Assembly: GCA_014730055.1 (NCBI GenBank)
Contig: WJIV01000052.1
Span: 1 to 30,766 of the forward strand
Source of the DNA: Candidatus Bathyarchaeota archaeon
GTDB taxonomy: Archaea; Thermoproteota; Bathyarchaeia; TCS64
Length of the DNA: 30,766 nt
Direction of reading: 5' to 3'
In this document: positions 28,683-30,766 of the stretch, piece by piece
Layout of the letters: every line of letters starts with the position of its first letter
Position numbering within the stretch: position 1 is the stretch's first letter
Translations under genes and position numbers: made by a program
Notes under the pieces: generated by a model
Told to the model about the DNA's origin: nothing
What the model saw: only the letters and a program-made list of their open reading frames with translations
The model's database searches: none

Positions 28683-29342
28683 TTAATAATCCTTCCTAAG
28701 TTGGATTTTCAGGACAAGAAAGTTTCCTTCATAATCTGATTCAACGGAATCTACTATGTAACCCTCAGGTAAATTGTACACCTTAACAAAGTTATTATCC
28801 TTATTGCTTAGAAGCAAAACTCTATCGATCTCATCCTCGATAAATATAGTCTTACGTAGTTTTTGAGGTATCTCAGTGGTTATCATATACTCAACTGTAT
28901 CTTTGGAACCTCTAATCGTGGTATCATGCAAACTGTAAATCTCTTCCCCCCATTCATGAAAACCTGTCCTTCTCAAAGACAAATATAATGGAAGCAAGGA
29001 TGAAACCGTGAATATCCCGTAGAATAGTATTGTCAATAGAAAAGCGGTAGTCGGGTTAATCTTTGTAAATATAAAGGGAAAGAATATGAGATTCGACTCG
29101 CCCTCTGGAACAAGCGAATAAGCGATTGTCATAATACCAATTAATATCAGAGAAAATCCGGAGACCAGAAACAGAGGAGCTTTGATCCATCCCCCGTAAT
29201 TATGACTTTTTCTTAGGCATCTAATGCATGAATTTTCCTCACCATCATAGCAAAAGTCACATACAAATTTTCCGCAGTTATTACAAAGAATATCAGCGGA
29301 CTCACGTCCACATATGCTACACTTACGAGGCAAGATTACCAC
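28683..29342 (-). CDS. Membrane protein with N-terminal eight-cysteine zinc domain, unknown function
   Basis: A 219-residue protein. Residues 1-45 carry four CxxC pairs, C8/C11, C20/C23, C28/C31 and C39/C42, the spacing expected of a two-zinc RING/FYVE/B-box-like or double zinc-ribbon domain. Two strongly hydrophobic segments follow (about 53-75 and 88-120), then a ~95-residue soluble tail rich in beta strands and acidic residues (IFIEDEIDRVLLLSN, YIVDSVESDYEGNF). The zinc domain would face the cytosol by the positive charges around it. I recognise no family. The start is GTG 29342, overlapping the end of the DUF131 gene by seven bases, so the two are translated together. The 'zinc finger on a membrane anchor' layout is common among uncharacterised archaeal proteins. 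Confidence 0.75.
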   Translation of the reverse strand: MVILPRKCSICGRESADILCNNCGKFVCDFCYDGEENSCIRCLRKSHNYGGWIKAPLFLVSGFSLILIGIMTIAYSLVPEGESNLIFFPFIFTKINPTTAFLLTILFYGIFTVSSLLPLYLSLRRTGFHEWGEEIYSLHDTTIRGSKDTVEYMITTEIPQKLRKTIFIEDEIDRVLLLSNKDNNFVKVYNLPEGYIVDSVESDYEGNFLVLKIQLRKDY

Positions 29343-29593
29343 CCAATTAGATCCGGTCTTATATTCTTAGCAACCAAGAAAAACATTATTATGGATGCTA
29401 TCCCAAGCGCGGTTACTATCCATTTCCGTCTACCGCCAATAATTAATGGTATGGGTCCCAAGAAAAATATCCCAAAGCCTCTAGCACTGACTTCCTCAGG
29501 TTTAGCGCGTAAGCTCAAATATACCATAAAAATACCGATTAGAGTCATAAAAACTCCTAAAAATAAGTAACTACCTGATACTGCCATTACCAT
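29336..29593 (-). CDS. DUF131-family small membrane protein
   Basis: An 85-residue archaeal membrane protein of the DUF131/TIGR00304 type. Three hydrophobic helices (about 6-27, 40-53 and 58-76) surround the family-like core GFGIFFLGPIPLIIGGRRKW. Function is unknown. The annotated ATG is 29593, but the Shine-Dalgarno AGGTGAG (29594-29600) is better spaced for the third codon, ATG 29587, so the real start is probably Met3 (83 residues). It overlaps the zinc membrane protein gene downstream by seven bases. Upstream, the PD-(D/E)XK-like gene ends 36 bases away on the same strand, suggesting a three-gene unit. Confidence 0.82.
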   Translation of the reverse strand: MVMAVSGSYLFLGVFMTLIGIFMVYLSLRAKPEEVSARGFGIFFLGPIPLIIGGRRKWIVTALGIASIIMFFLVAKNIRPDLIGW

Positions 29594-29600
29594 CTCACCT
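29594..29600 (-). promoter_or_regulatory. Shine-Dalgarno AGGTGAG for the DUF131 gene
   Basis: This sits immediately before ATG 29593 but about seven bases before ATG 29587, so it favours the second ATG as the start. Confidence 0.55.
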
Positions 29601-29629
29601 TTTTGCCAATTTCTCCGACTTAAACCTTT

Positions 29630-30268
29630 CTAGAAGGCCCAGAGAGCTGTTCTACCTATATACTCATTAACTTCGATTTCAGTAACTTTCACATTATCCA
29701 CATCGACGATGAAAATGCTATGAAGGCGAGAGTTTCTTATCTCTTCGAGGCTTACGGGAGGGTTGCTGTAGTATAGGTCACATAAAGATTTCATATATGC
29801 AATTTCTTCGTCCGTTCTAAAACGTGGTGGCTTTGTTAAACTTGAAGGTATCTGCATTATGTAATATGGAGTCGAGGCCAACACGAACTTATTGGCGAAT
29901 GCGCTGTATCTGGTGATCTTACTTGTTATTCGAGCCTTCAGATATGTAATAGGATCAAGAGCATGATCAGGTGGGACAAAACCGGTCTCTACCTCGACTA
30001 TTAAGCTACCAAATCCTTTCTTAGCGTAGATGTCACAACTAATACCATTAAGAACGTACTCAAGATTCACATCAAATCCATTTTGTATCAGGTATTTGGC
30101 AATTATTATCTCCATTACACTGTGATTAATTTTAACAACATTTCTCTTCTGCATTTCAAGTAGATCGTTACGTAGTTTTTGGACCTTTTCGAGTTCCTCT
30201 TCAGTGACTTGGTGAGTGAGTTTCTGAACTACTACATCGATATCCTCTATGAACTCGTTATTTCCCAT
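29630..30268 (-). CDS. Possible PD-(D/E)XK nuclease-fold protein, unknown function
   Basis: A 212-residue soluble protein. Residues 1-48 form a charged, probably coiled-coil helix (EEELEKVQKLRNDLLEMQ). The following core resembles the restriction-endonuclease-like fold: a helix with E53 (HSVMEIIIAKYLIQNGFDV), a strand with D79 (GISCDIYAKKG) and a strand LIVEVETG (E92, E94). The arrangement helix-Glu, Asp, then E-x-E is like PD-(D/E)XK enzymes but has Glu where the catalytic Lys is usual. The C-terminal part (PPRFRTDEEIAYM and on) is unassigned. Homology is a judgement by eye. It heads an apparent unit with DUF131 and the zinc membrane protein. It could be a nuclease, an inactive nucleic-acid-binding relative, or something else. 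Confidence 0.65.
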   Translation of the reverse strand: MGNNEFIEDIDVVVQKLTHQVTEEELEKVQKLRNDLLEMQKRNVVKINHSVMEIIIAKYLIQNGFDVNLEYVLNGISCDIYAKKGFGSLIVEVETGFVPPDHALDPITYLKARITSKITRYSAFANKFVLASTPYYIMQIPSSLTKPPRFRTDEEIAYMKSLCDLYYSNPPVSLEEIRNSRLHSIFIVDVDNVKVTEIEVNEYIGRTALWAF

Positions 30269-30415
30269 TTTGTTACACTATACCCTAAACTTAGGTGACC
30301 CACAGTACCTTTCAGGATGATGAGTGACCTACTTTACATTAGCAATGATCATCCATCTTAAAATAAATTACTAGAAAAATTTGTAACAATTAAAATTATC
30401 TCAAATATTTCGGAC

Positions 30416-30425
30416 AAAAATATAT
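30416..30425 (+). promoter_or_regulatory. TATA box of the CMD-family gene
   Basis: AAAAATATAT is centred about 40 bases before ATG 30461, predicting a leader of about 12 bases. Confidence 0.5.
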
Positions 30426-30432
30426 CTGATTA

Positions 30433-30447
30433 ATAGCTGTAAGCTAT
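30433..30447. promoter_or_regulatory. Palindrome ATAGCT-gta-AGCTAT, candidate operator
   Basis: A perfect 6+3+6 palindrome between the TATA box and the predicted transcription start of the CMD-family gene. It is supported by position and symmetry only. Confidence 0.4.
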
Positions 30448-30460
30448 AGTGCTGATAAAA

Positions 30461-30766
30461 ATGAGCGGACAGAACGTTTGGGAAATTTTCAGCAACGAGA
30501 CACCGGGTGTAGCAGAAGCTTGGATTGAACTAAGTAATGCGATTAATATTGATGGGGTACTTGATGATAAGACCATTTGCCTCATCAAAATTGGAGTTTA
30601 TTCTACAATTAGAGATCCTATAGCTTTGCGACACTTTGTACATCAGGCCTTGAACGCAGGAGCTTCCAAAAAGGAAATTCAAGCTGCGGCTCTTATGGGT
30701 TGGGGTACTGGTGTTACTGTAGCTGAATTGTCGATACCATTAATCAAAGAGATCATCGATAACACC
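30461..30766 (+). CDS. Carboxymuconolactone decarboxylase (AhpD-like) family protein, 3' end cut by the window edge
   Basis: 102 codons are open from ATG 30461 to the last base, with no stop. The product, beginning MSGQNVWEIFSNETPGVAEAW, has the helical CMD pattern: KTICLIKIGVYSTIRDPIALRHFVHQ cut here as two parts, DDKTICLIKIGVYST and RDPIALRHFVHQALNAGAS, then KKEIQAAALMGWGTGV. Family members are small oxidoreductases or decarboxylases. The peroxiredoxin-partner AhpD type has a CxxC redox motif, which is not seen in this part, so that role is not supported. The promoter has a TATA box and a palindrome. The family call is good; function is open. Confidence 0.8.
   Translation, partial: MSGQNVWEIFSNETPGVAEAWIELSNAINIDGVLDDKTICLIKIGVYSTIRDPIALRHFVHQALNAGASKKEIQAAALMGWGTGVTVAELSIPLIKEIIDNT

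Larger units (their letters stand above)
30269..30460. other. Divergent intergenic region, 192 bases
   Basis: It holds the promoters of the leftward PD-(D/E)XK-like gene and the rightward CMD gene. Seen are a TATA box for the latter (30416-30425), a palindrome (30433-30447) and a GGATGAT ... ATCATCC inverted repeat (30315-30354). No gene is evident. Confidence 0.5.

Noticed and set aside
30315..30354. ATGATGA resembling a C box of a C/D guide RNA
   Set aside because: No CTGA D box at a suitable distance; the nearest one is about 100 bases away.
1..30766. Mobile element, prophage or defence island
   Set aside because: No transposase, integrase, long terminal repeats, phage structural genes or restriction system; gene content is of housekeeping and metabolic type. 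The lone PD-(D/E)XK-like protein is not enough.

Overview
The window is archaeal chromosome. The evidence is a TATA-binding protein, an archaeal/eukaryotic-type TFE-beta (RPC39-like) factor, an S26B signal peptidase, tRNA dimethyltransferase Trm1, an Lhr helicase and a DUF131 protein, with TATA boxes lying about 25-36 bases before many start codons. The DNA is AT-rich. First genes of units often look leaderless, TTG/GTG starts are common, and Shine-Dalgarno motifs appear mainly inside operons. I cannot fix the lineage. The gene set (amino acid and peptide breakdown, ferredoxin/rubredoxin redox proteins, an eight-cysteine zinc-finger membrane protein) would suit an uncultured anaerobic heterotroph of the Asgard/TACK/Bathyarchaeia kind, but this is inference.

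Layout. 1-3377: the 3' part of proC and an N-acyl-D-amino-acid deacylase on +, meeting a DapB-fold dehydrogenase on - at a nested palindromic terminator. 3449-5772 (-): an apparent operon of a 108-residue unknown, TBP, TFE-beta and a polytopic signal peptidase. 5896-9267: a large M14 metallopeptidase (+), convergent with a glutaredoxin / ferredoxin:disulfide-reductase pair (-). 9400-14438 (+): a divergent M19 dipeptidase, a TPP enzyme, a YbaK deacylase and an SsnA/TrzN-type amidohydrolase. 14439-14837 has no gene. 14838-18734 (+): a CoA-disulfide-reductase-like flavoprotein, a slipin, a HAD phosphatase and an SDR. 18735-19183 has no convincing gene. 19184-20107 (-): a CGGC-domain protein and thioredoxin. 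20205-23794 (+): Lhr helicase and an AroM/racemase-like protein, whose 3' end overlaps RlmE/FtsJ (-). 24578-30268 (-): Trm1, an Ldh2-family dehydrogenase, threonine aldolase, an MBL hydrolase, an eight-cysteine zinc membrane protein, DUF131, and a possible PD-(D/E)XK protein. A carboxymuconolactone-decarboxylase-family gene runs off the right edge.

How the genes fit together. Three themes stand out. The first is amino acid and peptide catabolism: D-aminoacylase, M14, M19, threonine aldolase, Ldh2, a DapB-like dehydrogenase and an AroM-like possible racemase. The second is thiol redox: the ferredoxin-linked disulfide reductase with glutaredoxin, the CGGC protein with thioredoxin, and the CoA-disulfide-reductase-like enzyme. 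The third is information processing: TBP/TFE-beta, Lhr, RlmE, Trm1 and YbaK. I found no tRNA, rRNA, CRISPR array, insertion sequence or prophage. No complete undescribed system is demonstrated. The items most worth a second look are the TBP/TFE-beta/signal-peptidase operon with its unknown leader gene, the altered metal and substrate motifs of the M19 protein, and the 28683-30268 cluster of unknowns.
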